A stretch of DNA of 64,000 bases. Origin: Fallopia convolvulus (Eukaryota; Streptophyta; Magnoliopsida; Caryophyllales; Polygonaceae). Positions 11,672-22,206 of the stretch are shown piece after piece; the first letter of the stretch is position 1; each line of letters starts with the position of its first letter. The notes under the pieces are model-generated. The model was not told where the DNA came from. It was given only the letters and a program-made list of their open reading frames with translations, and made no database searches. Where the stretch lies: contig OZ024719.1 of NCBI GenBank assembly GCA_964016875.1, forward strand, positions 30,862,679 through 30,926,678. Reading direction: 5' to 3'. The translations under genes were made by a program, and so were the position numbers.

Positions 11672-11968
11672 GATGCTCTTGTGTGATTGGACCACGGGCG
11701 TCGGCGTCGCCAAGGGGCGAGTGGCGAGCGTCGGTGGCGCAAAGGGGTGAGCAGTGCTCTTCATCTTCCATGGGATTTTGAGCGTCGCTCCCATAGTCAT
11801 TCAGCTCAAAATCACCCTCCAAGTCATCTTCATGGTTATAGCCCATTGAAAGTGGAGGTGGCTCGGAAAGAGGCCCCTTGCTTTGCTGTGGCGCAGCCGG
11901 TGCACTCTGTCTCGGTGCCTTGGGTGTTTTGGCCGTGATGTGGCACATGAGTCATTGTCACATCATCA
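11590..11968 (-). mobile_element. 3' LTR (5' part) of the older minus-strand gypsy element
   Basis: On the minus strand this begins TGATGATGTGAC directly after a polypurine tract (AAGAGAGGGA). It stays open for about 120 codons, with a GPIT segment that recalls the GRITRSRAK motif of sister copies. The rest of the LTR is not separable from the opposing plus-strand LTR region. Confidence 0.55.
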
Positions 11969-12285
11969 TCCCTCTCTTGAAAAGGGTTCATCCACGAACC
12001 TTCGTCCTACATCTCATCATCATCGTTAAGAAAATAAGGAGAAAGATCGGAAACGTTAAATACCTAGTGCACACCGTAGCTTGGTGGCAATTCCACTCGG
12101 TAAGCATTATCATTGATACGCTCCAACACCATAAATGGGCCATCACCATGAGGTTTCAGTTTTGAATTTCGGAGGATGGGAAAGCGCTACTTCCTCAAAT
12201 GCACCCACACGAGGTCGCCTGGCTAAAAAAGGACTTCCTTGCGCCCTTTGTTGGCTTGGCACACATATTGCATGAGTATACTTGA
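11969..12285 (-). pseudogene. Gypsy integrase C-terminal fragment
   Basis: The minus strand reads NKGRKEVLF*PGDLVWVHLRK, then LKPHGDGPFMVLERINDNAY and a FNVSDLSPYF end. It is parallel to the plus-strand copy at 21180-21420. At least four stops interrupt it. A polypurine tract and LTR follow, as expected for the 3' end of an element. Upstream it is cut by the LTR at 12286-13196. It is probably the tail of the element whose RT-integrase lies at 22207-23488. Confidence 0.75.
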
Positions 12286-13196
12286 ATCCCTCCAAAGTTT
12301 AGATCTAGATGATGTGTAGATTGGATGTTTTCGCGATTGTACTGAGGTGGTGCAAAATCCACCAAGATGGAAATGGAACAATTGATGGAGCGGATGGAAG
12401 CGGATTGATGGTGCGTTAGATATGGATGTTGAGTCTTGGATATTACTCATCAAGATCCACAAACTATGTTGAAAGAGCTACGGATATGACTAACCAACAA
12501 TCGAAAAAGGAGAATTGAAACGAAAAGAGCAAACAAACTTAGATTGAAAAACAAGTAAAAGAGAGAACATTCATGGTTTCAAGTCTTAGGAAGATAGGTG
12601 GCCAAAAACAAGCCTTATAACCCTGAACCCACGCCTCTCACAATTCAGCCACACTCCTCTCTTTATTACATAAAACACCCTAAAGTTTCAAGAAATTCAA
12701 CTAAAACCCTTAACAAAATAAAAGTCAAGTTTTAGCACTAGTCGAACCAATAGTCACAAGAACACTCCAACCTTCACCGTCATTAGCCATCGGAAACTTA
12801 TGAGCCATGAGTTCCTCCTTGATTGTGTCTTGTATTTAATTATCTAGGGCTTGCATGATGCGCCCAAGATAGGGCATGGCTCCTTGACTCGGCTTCTTAG
12901 CGCCTCGAACACCGACCTTGGTTGCTTGTCCAAGTGTAGGCTCCCCTTTATCATGCATATTGGGCTTGTCTTTAGGGATGGAATCCTCACTCGAATCATG
13001 GGACAAGGCGCTGGAAGAGGTAGAACCATCCATCAAAAGCCAAGGCGGGCCAAGGTCGGAATCCGGCGTGTGCAAAGGTGCACCACGATCTGCTTGCAAG
13101 GGCGCCCCAACAGGCTTGTTATTGAGAGGCGACCCCTCGGTAGGAGGCTCGACACTAAGAGTGTTGAAGGTGGGCTCGGTAGATGGACTCACTTCA
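12286..13196 (-). mobile_element. 3' LTR of a second gag-only gypsy element
   Basis: The minus strand begins TGAAGTGAGTCC after a polypurine tract. It carries GAPL-type coding repeats (13150-13050), the PYLGRI motif (about 12880) and the GAGTAATATCC block (about 12450), then ends near ATTCA at 12286 against integrase sequence. About 910 bases. Confidence 0.7.
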
Positions 13197-13210
13197 TCCC
13201 CCTCCCCTTT
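13197..13210 (-). promoter_or_regulatory. Polypurine tract (minus strand)
   Basis: AAAGGGGAGGGGGA precedes the LTR start TGAAGTGAG on the minus strand. It is preceded by the family's conserved GGATGAACCCTTTT. Confidence 0.75.
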
Positions 13211-13239
13211 AAAAGGGTTCATCCTCGAACCTTGATCCT

Positions 13240-13438
13240 CTTCTCATGTTTCCTTGATCTTCCCCACTTGAAGCACATGTGTCCTCTCGTCCCGCCCTAG
13301 GATTCGGCTCTTCAAGGCATCAAAGCATGCCTCCATGGATAACATAGATTGTAGTAGGGACTGCAACATGGCCTCCACCGAATTGGAAGACTTGTCATTA
13401 ACCTTTTGCTTGTGTTTTTCATCACCTATACTTGTCAT
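13240..13438 (-). pseudogene. Gag N-terminus fused to the 3' end of a gag-only element
   Basis: The ORF starts MTSIGDEKHKQKVNDKSSNS and continues VEAMLQSLLQSML, matching the gag start of the 13997-22196 element (MPSVGDEKEKQQVEETSTSS, VAAMLQSMQQSL). After about 60 codons it reaches a stop and then the polypurine tract, so the rest of gag and all of pol are deleted. The ATG is supported by the match to the sister gag. The fragment could not encode a capsid alone. Confidence 0.75.
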
Positions 13439-13991
13439 CTAAACAAACTACATGAAAAGGAAGAGCAAAGAGTGCACTCGAGTTAATCACCAAAACATGC
13501 TTGAGATGGAAATCCGACAAGTTGCAAGTAGGAGATGAATAACAAAAGAAAACAAAAAAAGATACAAGCAAGCAAGACAAGTATGTTCTCGGTGTCGTTC
13601 CCGTATCCTAGAGTCGAACCAATTCAACAATCATGTAATGGACACAAAGGATGTTTTACACACTTGTTCCCCTCGTGATCCAGCCAAGAAAATTCAACAA
13701 AAGACAATCAAAACAAGCTCTTAATGAAGGGATTAAATACGGAGTAATGATCACCCTTTCAACTTCAAATCAAGCAAGAATGTACCCTTGGTGTCCCTCC
13801 ACCATTTTCGTGTGAGAAAAATGCAGCAACGACTCAAACTTTTCGTCCTTCAACCACAACAAATCAAGGACGCAAATTGATCACAAAAATAGCGCAACAA
13901 AGGACACACACACACGAACAACAAGGACTAGTCGGAATTGGCAAACACTTGCAACGAGTGGAAATCCAAACTCGAAGCAAGGGTTAGATGG
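13439..13991 (-). mobile_element. Leader of the gag-only element
   Basis: The minus-strand sequence from 13991 aligns by eye with the leader after the plus element's 5' LTR (CCATCTA...CTTG.TTCGA...TTTCCACT.GTTG). Its own 5' LTR appears lost: eight LTR-start bases on the far side (TGATGTGA near 22206) would join the leader at a CCATCTA that both LTR start and leader contain. The plus element inserted exactly at this point. Confidence 0.5.
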
Positions 13992-13996
13992 ACTCA

Positions 13997-15918
13997 TTAT
14001 TTGATTCCATCGACATCCGAGCCAACAATGGAGCACACAAAGGACACTTGGAGGAGCCATGGCCTGCCCTAAACGTGCCTACAAGCTTGGATGTGGAGCC
14101 CTTGCGAAGGGATGGTGGCGCGCCCTTGCAGCCACTTGGTGCGCCCTTGCATGGGGATGATAGAGCGCCCTTGCCAAGGGACGGAGAGCTCTTGCACACG
14201 GCTAGAGGCGCGCCCTTGCCTAGGGTTGGCGCGCTTGGCCACAAGGCGGATTTCGGGCTTGATGCTGCCAAAGCTCAAGGAACTACACCACCTTATCTAG
14301 GGCATATTACGCGATCCCGAGCTAAGGCCATTCTATGTCAAGTACAAGAGGATCTGATGACCGGATCGATGGAGGGGATGATGGTGCAAAGAGATCGCCA
14401 CGAGAATCCAAGGAATTCCGACAACAAACACCACACAACTGACCCGTCTTAAACTGGCTGGATCTTCGTCATCCGAACTCGGAATTGCGTGAGCCCAATT
14501 AAAGAAGTTAGATCTCTAAGTCTAGTTTAACCCCTCAAAATTTCAGACCTAGATGATGAGTGGATTGAATGATATGTCGATTTTACTGAGGGGGTGCAGA
14601 AACCACCGAGATGGATGATGGATCGAAATGGAGAGAACAAGGGGATATGGATGCTTGACAACTTGGATATGACTCACCAAGATCTCAAACAAACTAAGAT
14701 GCTCGAGATTGTCGGATATTACTCACCAACAACTTGAACAACGAGAATTGAACGAACGAAAACAAGAACAAGAACTTGAATTGAAAGATGCAAGGAAAGT
14801 AAGCAACAAGGTTTTTCGTTCAATCTCCCAAGGGAGGAGGGGGATGGAAGACCATATAACCTAGATAACAAGCCTCACAAAATCAGCCCCCTATTTAAAT
14901 AAAATTACAAATACAACCCATAAAAACCGAGAGTACATTAATCGTCCTCAACCGTTAAATTGTCACTTATCGAACCATGATGTATCATAAGACTCCAACT
15001 TTCACCTTTGCTAACCAAAGTCCAACTTATGAGCCATGAGCTCCTTCTTGATCTTGTCAAGCATTGCCCTAGCATGTGCTCGAGTGATGCGCCCAAGATA
15101 GGGCGTGGTACCTTGACTTGGCTTCTTAGCGCCTCGGACACCGGCCTTGGTTACTTGTCCAAGCGAAGACTCCCCTTTGTCGTGCAAATTGGACTTGTCA
15201 TTAGGGACGAAATCTTCACTCAAGTAATGGGGAAAAGTGCCATCAAAAGTTCTAGAAGATTTGGCAATATCAAGGTCGGAATCCAACGTAGCGCAAGGCG
15301 TACAAGCCCCTTGCAAGGGCGCGCCGAGTGGCTCCGCATCCAAGCTTGTAGGCGCGTCTAGGGCAGGTCGTGGCTCCTCCAAGTGTTCCGGCGTGTGCTC
15401 CATTGTTGGCTCGGATGTCGATGGAATCACATCAGGAGCTCATGGGGTGTAGCATTCCGAAAGAGTGCATTGAAGATGGACGGAGTTTTATTTTGCTTCA
15501 TGGTTCTAAATGACAATTCTACGGTTGAGGACACTTTTTAAGTTTTTGCGTTGTCGGGTTAATTTTTGTAAATTTCTTAAGTGAAGGGGCTAGCTTTGTG
15601 AGGATGGTTTTCTAGGTTTATATGGCCGGCCCCCTCATTTTCTTTGGTTAGACTTGGAGAAAATGGTTGTTTACTTTCCTTGCATTTTCAATTCAAAGTT
15701 CTTGATTTGCTTCGTTCAATTCTTGTTTTTCGATTGTTGGTGAGTAATATCCGACAATCTTGCATACTAGTTTGCTTGATATCTTGGTGAGTCATATCCA
15801 AGTTTCCGAGCATTCATATCTAACGTCATCATCATCTTCCACGACTTTGCTAGGAGTTTTCCGAGTTCTTCTTGGCGATCTCTTTGCACCACCTCCATCT
15901 CCATCGATCCGGCCATCA
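13997..15918 (+). mobile_element. 5' LTR, interrupted by a solo LTR
   Basis: 13997-14354 and 15435-15918 together match 21448-22196. The insertion at 14355-15434 splits the unit at GGAGC, present once in the 3' LTR at 21713-21717. Without the insertion it is about 840 bases. The first part is open and codes GAPL-type repeats and PPYLGHITRSRAKAI. No clear primer-binding site follows; a GGTATC lies about 8 bases after the end. Confidence 0.85.
14355..15434 (-). mobile_element. Solo LTR of a related gypsy element
   Basis: On the minus strand it runs from TGATGTGATTCC at 15434 to CCGGTCATCA at 14355, 1080 bases, flanked by GGATC (14350-14354) and GGAGC (15435-15439). The target is present once in the sister LTR. 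Its start codes a tail ending TPYLGRITRAHARAM. It shares the GAGTAATATCCGACAATC and GTGAGTCATATCCAAG blocks with the host LTR. It is longer than the host LTR mainly through an insertion near 14460-14600. Confidence 0.9.
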
Positions 15919-16717
15919 ACACGCGAAGGTATCGCCATCTATATCTTGTTTCGACCTTGAATTTCCACTTGTTGTAAGTTTTTGGTTTGAACTCCTTAGT
16001 GGCTGCATTGTTGTTTTTGTGTGCGGCCATCTTCGAATTGTTGTCTTGTGTTGTTGGTGTTCTTGTGTCCTTCTTTTGTTGAAGTTCTTGGCCGAGTATG
16101 TGGATTAGCCATGGTTGAAAAACTGCTCAAAAAAATATCCAAATAGAACACCTCACTTTAGTGCATGAATTGATTGATCCTTTGCTGAATTTTGCTAAGT
16201 GAGAAACGTGGGATTGAGTCCAAAGCCAGCCTTGTTTTTGTTTTCATTACATTCTTGTGAACGATTTGGTGCTAGGATACGAGAAAGACACCAAGGCGGA
16301 ACATCTTTTGTTGTTGTTTAAGTACCTTTGGATTTTTGTGAAAATCAGGAAAACCTTGTCGGCGGCGTAACGCTAATAAGGGGCCAGGCATAGAAAGAAA
16401 GATTGAGACTAGAAAAACCTTGTCCGGCGACGTAAAGCTACTAAGGGGCCGGGCACGGAAAGAGTAGTCATCTAGTAGTGCCAAGCAAAGGCCTACTCGA
16501 AACAAAAAAATAATAATTAATTCATAATACTTGTGTTGTGTCTTGGTGGTTTAGTAGCTTCCTAGCATTGTTTTCCTAAGCAAGTGTGTGGTGAATCTTC
16601 TTTTTGTTGCCTTTGTTGTTTTTGCATACTTGCAACTTGTCGGATTTTCATCTCGGGAAAGTCTTGGAGGTTAATTCAAGTGCACTCTATACCTTGATCT
16701 TTGCCGTGTTTCTGAAG
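15919..16717 (+). mobile_element. Untranslated leader of the gypsy element
   Basis: No long ORF. It contains a two-copy repeat of a 47-48 bp unit, AAACCTTGTC(C)GGCG.CGTAA, at 16351-16397 and 16415-16462. A similar leader precedes the gag at 8981. Confidence 0.6.
16351..16462 (+). repeat. Two-copy direct repeat in the leader
   Basis: The copies at 16351-16397 and 16415-16462 share AAACCTTGTC, CGTAA, AAGGGGCC and GGAAAG blocks. The period is 64 bases. Confidence 0.85.
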
Positions 16718-18192
16718 ATGCCAAGTGTAGGTGATGAGAAGGAGAAGCAACAGGTTGAAGAGACGTCCACTAGTTCGGTTGCTGCCATGTTGCAATCCAT
16801 GCAACAATCTTTGCAACAATCAACAATCCATGGAAGCTTTGGAGACTCGTTTTACTAATAGGTTGGGTGATTTGTAGAGTCAAGTGCAAGGCCGAGATGA
16901 TAGAGCCCGGGTACCTCAAACGGGGGCTCTACCAAGTGTGTTACAAAGTGCTAACCAAGTGGAGTAGTTGCACGAATAGGCCTCTACGTCTTACGTGCCA
17001 ATCACGGAAGCGCAAGCATCCCTCGGCATGAGTACCTCCATGGGGGGTATTCCTCCTTACATCCCTCCTACGAGCTTCCACAAACCACACTTTGTGGCCA
17101 ATTTCGGGGTAAGACCTTCATTCACTACATTTCCTAATTATATTCCTATTAGTTCCACTAACGTTTCAGGATATGGAGCGCCGAATTTTCAAGAGGCCAA
17201 TGCTGCAATGGCCAATCAACCTCCCCCGATTTTGCATTTACCAAGGCGTGGCCAACTTGCTAGAGGACCGGCTAATGTTGACGCCGGGCAGCCTTGGCAA
17301 GGTGCGCCGTGCATCATGACGAGCGGCCCCGGGATCCCCATCACGACATTAAGCTGAATGTGCCGACCTTTTCAGGAACTTCCGACGCTGATGCATGCCT
17401 TGATTGTCTTGCCAAGATGGAGTCCATACACTTCACCGACTTTGCTTACCAATTGTGGCTCGAGGACAAGGCCTTGAGGAGAGCACGTCGAATGCCTCAA
17501 CTTAACACATGTCAAGATCTAAGAGAGGCCTTAGAGGAGCGGTTCGTGCCTCAAGATTATACGGAGCACATCCATGCCAAGTTGGAGCAAGTGTGTCAAG
17601 GAAACCGGACTCCCGACGAATTCTACAACAAGTTGTGTATGCTCATTTTTCGTTCCAGCGTACAATTTCCCGACGGGTACGTTATCTCTAAATTTATCAA
17701 TGGGTTAAATTTGGAACTAAAAAATGTTGTTAGTATGCAACACTTTAGTAGGGGTACCGATATTGAGCAAGTGCTTCATTACACTAACCATATCTACAAG
17801 CACCTCGCTCAACGGCGTTCAAGCCCAACTACTTCCCGGGCATGGCAGCTTTCATCCACGGCTCCTAGGGTGCCACCAAATCAGTTTAGGAAGCCGGAAA
17901 TAAGGAAGGACTCGACTCATCAACCGAGGAAAGATTTCCCACCATGTCCTCGGCAAGAAGGAGGAGTAAAGGCGACCAATGTGAAGTGTTTCCAGTGCCT
18001 TGGCCATGGGCACTATGCTCGGGATTGTCCCAACGAACGGAAGGTTCTCCTTAACTCCCAAGGAGAGTACGAGTATGAGGAAGAAGAGAGGCTGCGGAAG
18101 AGGAAGAGGAGAGCCCTGAGGTTGAGGAAGACGGCCTCCATGTCACCGCCGAGGAGGGAGAGTGCTTCGTGGTCCAACGGACGCTCTTCATG
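16718..18192 (+). pseudogene. Gypsy gag (capsid and nucleocapsid)
   Basis: The ATG at 16718 starts MPSVGDEKEKQQVEETSTSS, the same start as the minus-strand gag at 13438. The frame is lost near 16850 after IHGSFGDSFY. A linker region is open at 16995-17357, and a shift near 17300 leads to the core: VPTFSGTSDADACLDCLAK, HFTDFAYQLWLEDKALR, LEERFVPQDYTEHIHAKLEQ. A deletion before HFTDFAY removes part of the usual core. The nucleocapsid has an intact CX2CX4HX4C knuckle (CFQCLGHGHYARDC, about 17990-18030) after a basic Pro-rich stretch. It then runs into an acidic/basic linker before protease. The gene is broken by at least two frame changes. Confidence 0.9.
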
Positions 18193-19004
18193 ACGGAGAA
18201 CTCCACAACATCTAGTCAACGGGAAGTTATCTTTCACACACGATGCAAAATCATGGATAAGGTATGTAGTGTGATTATGGATAGCGGATCTTGTTGTAAT
18301 ATTTTTAGTCAAGAGGTGGTGGATCGCTTTTCCTTGAAAACTACCTTATCCTTTATGTTGGTTGAATTCTAACGCCCCGATCCAAGTTAAAGAAAGGGCT
18401 CGTATTTGCTTTTCTATAGGGCCTTACAAGGATGAGGTGGAGTGTGATGTGGTCCGATGACCGCTTGTCATCATCTTTTGGGACGCCCTTGGCAATATGA
18501 CAAGGGAGCTATTCATGATGGCGTCTCCAACGAGTATCATTTTCAAATGGAGGGAAAGAAGGTGACATTGCATCCTATAACCCCCCATGAAATTATGTTG
18601 GACCACGCAGCGAAGGAGCAAAGAAAGAAGCATGTTCTTCGAGAGGGAAAGAAGGACAAGAAGCTAGCTTTAGGCGGCCCTTCTACACCCTTACTTTTGG
18701 GTAAACTGAAGGAAATACTTCATACATTCAAGGGAAGTGGCGTTTGTCTTTTGCTTGTTTTTCAAGAATCTTATTTATCTTCCCAAGAATTAGTTGATCT
18801 TCCTCCTATTTCTAATCTTTTGAAGGACTTTGGGGAGCTTTTCCAAGAAGAGGTGCCAACGGGACTACCACCGCTTAGAGGAATCGAGTGTCAAATCGAC
18901 TTTTTCCACGGTGCCACTCTACCGAACCATCCAGCCTATCGAGCCAATCCGGAGGAAACTAAGAGCTTCAACGGCAAGTTTAAGAGCTCCTTAATAAGGG
19001 CTAT
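18190..19004 (+). pseudogene. Gypsy protease and linker to reverse transcriptase
   Basis: The stretch from 18169 reads CKIMDKVCSVIMDSGSCCNI; DSGS near 18280 carries the catalytic Asp of a retropepsin-like protease. A stop near 18370 ends it. A second frame (18457-19095) gives LLGRPWQYDKGAIHDGVSNE, then LPPISNLLKDFGELFQEEVP and GLPPLRGIECQIDFFHGATL, the segment joining protease to RT in this family. A frame change near 18990 leads into RT. Confidence 0.85.
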
Positions 19005-20250
19005 GTGCGTGAGAGCCTCAGCTCGTGTGTCGTGCCCGTCATTCTTGTGCCTAAGAAGGACGGCACATGGAGGATGTGCGTTGATTGCCGGGTGATCAAC
19101 AACATTACGATCAAGTATCGTCATCCGATTCCGAGGCTCGAGGAAATGCTTGACGATCTTCATGGGGCGAGTTTCTTCTCCAAAATTGATCTTAAGAGCA
19201 GATACCATCTAATAAGGATGAAGGAGGGAGATGAATGGAAGACGTGTTCAAAACAAAGCAAGGCCTTTACGAGTGGTTGGTTATGCCCTTCGGATTAACC
19301 AACGCTCCGAGCACTTTCATGCGCTTGACGAACCACATCCTCCGTCCTTTTATTGGCAAGTTTGTGGTTGTGTACTTTGATGATATTTTAATTTGTAGCC
19401 ACGATTTATCATCCCATGTCGAGCACCTTAGGCAAGTGCTTGAAGTTTTGAAACGGGAACGCCTATTTGCTAACTTCAAGAAGTGCCACTTTTGTTCGGA
19501 TCACGTGGTATTTCTTGGTTTTGTTGTGAGTAGGAATGGATTTCAAGGGGATGAAGAGAAGGTGAAGGCGATTCAAGAATGGCCAACACCGACAACAATG
19601 ACAAAAGTCCGGAGTTTCCTTGGATTAGCCGGTTTCTACCGCCGGTTTGTCCATGATTTTAGTACCTTGGCTGCGCCTTTAACCTTCCTTACCAAGAAGA
19701 ATGTTCCATTTATGTGGGGAGAGGCGCAAGAAGAGGCCTTTGCAGCCCTTAAGGCTAAGTTGACACAAGCGTCGTTGTTGGCTCTTCCCGATTTTGGCAA
19801 GATGTTTGAGATCGAGTGTGATGCATTGGGAATCGGGCTCGGTGGTGTACTTATGCAAGAGGGACGGCCTATATCCTATTATAGTGAGAAGCTTGGAGGT
19901 AGCTCAAGTACCCCATGTATGACAAAGATCTACTTGCTCTTGTTCGAGTGCTACGGGCGTGGGAGCACTATTTTTTGCATCGGGAGTACTATTTTTTGCA
20001 TCGGGAGTTTGTTATCTATTCCGATCACGAGGAGTTGAAGTACTTGAGAGGGCAAGTAAAACTGAATCGAAGGCATTCCAGATGGGTTGAGTTCATTGAA
20101 TCCTTTCCCTATGTCATCCAGCATAAGAAAGGCAAGGACAACGTCGTCGCCGACGCGTTGTCCCGGAGGTACGCTCTCTTATCTTTACTAGATGCTCGAT
20201 TGCTTGGATTTTCTTTCATGAAGGAGTTGTATGCTCATGATGATGAGTTT
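19005..20250 (+). pseudogene. Gypsy reverse transcriptase and RNase H
   Basis: RT begins SLSSCVVPVILVPKKDGTWR, with CVDCRVINNITIKYRHPIPR and FSKIDLKSRYHLIRM. A shift near 19240 leads to GLYEWLVMPFGLTNAPSTFM and the YFDDIL active site near 19373. The connection domain reads VRSFLGLAGFYRRFVHDFS. RNase H starts at FEIECDALGIGLGGVLMQ, where the usual ASG is ALG, and continues after another shift as YDKDLLALVRVLRAWEHYFL. It ends near KGKDNVVADALSRRY. A 21-bp in-frame duplication (19967-20007) repeats YFLHRE. Three frameshifts destroy the enzyme, but every domain is present and well preserved. Confidence 0.92.
19967..20007 (+). repeat. 21-bp in-frame tandem duplication in RNase H
   Basis: ACTATTTTTTGCATCGGGAG occurs at 19967-19986 and 19988-20007. 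It adds seven codons without shifting the frame. Confidence 0.95.
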
Positions 20251-21791
20251 AGTGACATTTTTCATTCTTGTTTGAAGGGGGGAGTCGGGATCAATTTTAT
20301 TTGCATGAGGGTTTTCTTTTTAAGGGAACTCGCTTGTGTGTGCCTAGTGGTTCGGTTAGGCGATTTCTTGTCCAAGAGGCCCATGGAGGTGGCCTCATGG
20401 GACATTTTTGTGTTATGAAGACTTTGCATATGCTTAGGGAGCATTTCTATTGGCCTCACATGCTTAGATCGTTAGAGAACTTTTGGGCTTCATGTGCTAT
20501 ATGTGTGCGTGCAAAGTCTAAAGTGCACCCTCACGGTTTGTATACTCCTTTGCCTATTCCTAGTGCCCCATGGGAGGAGATTTCTATGGACTTTGTGTTG
20601 GGGTTTCCAAGGAAAAAAAGGGGTAGGGACTCTATCTTTGTGGTTGTTGATAGATTTTCTAAGATGGCACATTTTATTGCTTGCCACAAAATCGACAATG
20701 CTGTTAATGTTGCCACTTTGTTCTTTGATAATGTGGTTCGGTTGCATGGGGTCCCTAAAGCTATTATTTCTGACCGTGATGTTAAATTTCTAACTTTCTT
20801 TTGGAAGATGCTTTGGTCCAAGGTAGGAACCAAGCTTTTATTCTCTACTATTTGCCACCCGCAAACGGATAGGCAAACCGAGGTCGTTAATCGTACCCTT
20901 GGTGCCTTGTTGCGTTCTATTTTGAAAACTAACTTGCACAGGTGGGAAGAGTGTCTTCATTTCATTGAGTTTGCTTATAATAGGTACGTTCATTCCGCTA
21001 CAATGAAGACGCATTTTCAGGTGGTGTATGGGCGCAATCCTGCTACACCACTTGATCTAGCGCCTTATGCTATGTCCGATCGAGAGAGTCGTGAAGGACG
21101 GGACCGGGCTGAGTATAATAAGCAGCTTCATGAGGATACTTGCCTTCAATTGGAAAGGCGAACTTTGCAATACAAGCGCCAAGCTGATAAAGGGCGCGAG
21201 GAGCTGATTTTTGAACCCGGCGACCTTGTTTAGGTTCATTTGAGGAAGGAGAGGTTTCCTACTCTTCGGAATTCTATGCTTAAGCCACGTGGAGATGGGC
21301 CATTCCAAGTGTTAGAGCGCATCAACGACAATGCTTACAAGCTTGAGCTTCCTCCGAATTATGGTGTCCATGAGGTATTCAACGTATCCGATCTTGTTCC
21401 TTATTTTTCTGACGAAGATGTTGTGTATGAGCAGGATTTAGGTTCGAGCTTGGATGCGAAGCCCTTGCGAAAGGATGGTCGCGCGCCCTTGCAGGCACTC
21501 GGTGGGCCCTTGCATTGGGATGATAGCGCGCCCTTGCTAAGGGATGGAGAGCCCTTGCACACGGATGGAAGCACGACCTTGCCTGGGGTTGGCGCGCCTG
21601 GCCACAAGGCGGATTCCGGGCTTGATGGATCCAAAGCTCAAGGAACTACACCACCTTATCTAGGGCGTATTACGCGATCCCGAGCTAAGGCTATTCTATG
21701 TCAAGTACAAGAGGAGCTCATGGGGTGTAGCTTTCCGAAAGAGTGCATTGAAGATGGATGGAGTTTTATTTTGCTTCATGGTTCTAAATGA
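20251..21791 (+). pseudogene. Gypsy integrase with repeat-coded tail running into the LTR
   Basis: The zinc-binding region (HGGGLMGHFCVMKTLHML ... CAIC) precedes the DDE core: MDFVLGFPRK, IISDRDVKFL and TDRQTEVVNRTLG. It ends EPGDLV* at about 21233. The next frame, 21240-21791, continues VHLRKERFPTLR, GDGPFQVLERINDNAYKLEL and FNVSDLVPYFSDED, the C-terminal domain. No chromodomain follows. Instead a GAPL/APLLRDGEPLHT repeat tract ends in PPYLGRITRSRAKAI and a stop inside the 3' LTR. One stop separates the two frames. The join DLGSS|LDAKPL marks the deletion of polypurine tract and LTR start. Confidence 0.92.
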
Positions 21792-22196
21792 CAATTCTAC
21801 GGTTGAGGACACTTTTTAAGTTTTCGGGTTTTCGGATTAATTTTTGTAATTTTCTTATGTGAAGGGGCCAGCTTTGTGAGGATGGTTTTCTAGGTTTATA
21901 TGGCCGACCCCCTCATTCTCTTTGGTTAGACTTGGACGAAATTGTTGTTTACTTTCCTTGCATTTTCAATTCAAAGTTCTTGATTTGCTTCGTTCAATTC
22001 TCGTTGTTCGATTGTTGGTGAGTAATATCCGACAATCTTGCATACTAGTTTGCTTGAGATCTTGGTGAGTCATATCCAAGTTTCCAAGCATTCATATCCA
22101 ACGTCATCATCATCTTCCACGACTTTGCTAGGAGTTTTCCGAGTTCTTCTTGGCGATCTCTTTGCACCACCTCCATCTCCATCGATCCGGCCATCA
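21448..22196 (+). mobile_element. 3' LTR, missing its first 87 bases
   Basis: It matches 14084-14354 plus 15435-15918 closely. It ends CCATCA followed by the ACTCA target duplicate. It carries the uninterrupted GGAGC site that the solo LTR hit in the 5' copy. Confidence 0.9.
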
Positions 22197-22206
22197 ACTC
22201 ACATCA

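Larger units (their letters stand above)
13997..22196 (+). mobile_element. Complete-length Ty3/gypsy insertion with target duplication
   Basis: The LTRs bound gag, protease, RT, RNase H and integrase in standard gypsy order. The 5' LTR starts at 13997 (TTATTTGATTCC, a decayed form of TGATGTGATTCC) and the 3' LTR ends CCATCA at 22196. The flanking bases ACTCA at 13992-13996 and 22197-22201 are identical, a 5-bp target duplication. The 3' LTR lacks its first 87 bases together with the polypurine tract, and the 5' LTR contains a solo LTR. Frameshifts and stops make pol inactive. No chromodomain is visible after integrase. I place it loosely with chromovirus-like gypsy elements; a tree is needed for the clade. 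Confidence 0.9.

Noticed and set aside
13988..14452. 154-codon plus-strand ORF as an independent gene
   Set aside because: It is the coding U3 part of the 5' LTR and its last third is read-through into the oppositely oriented solo LTR.
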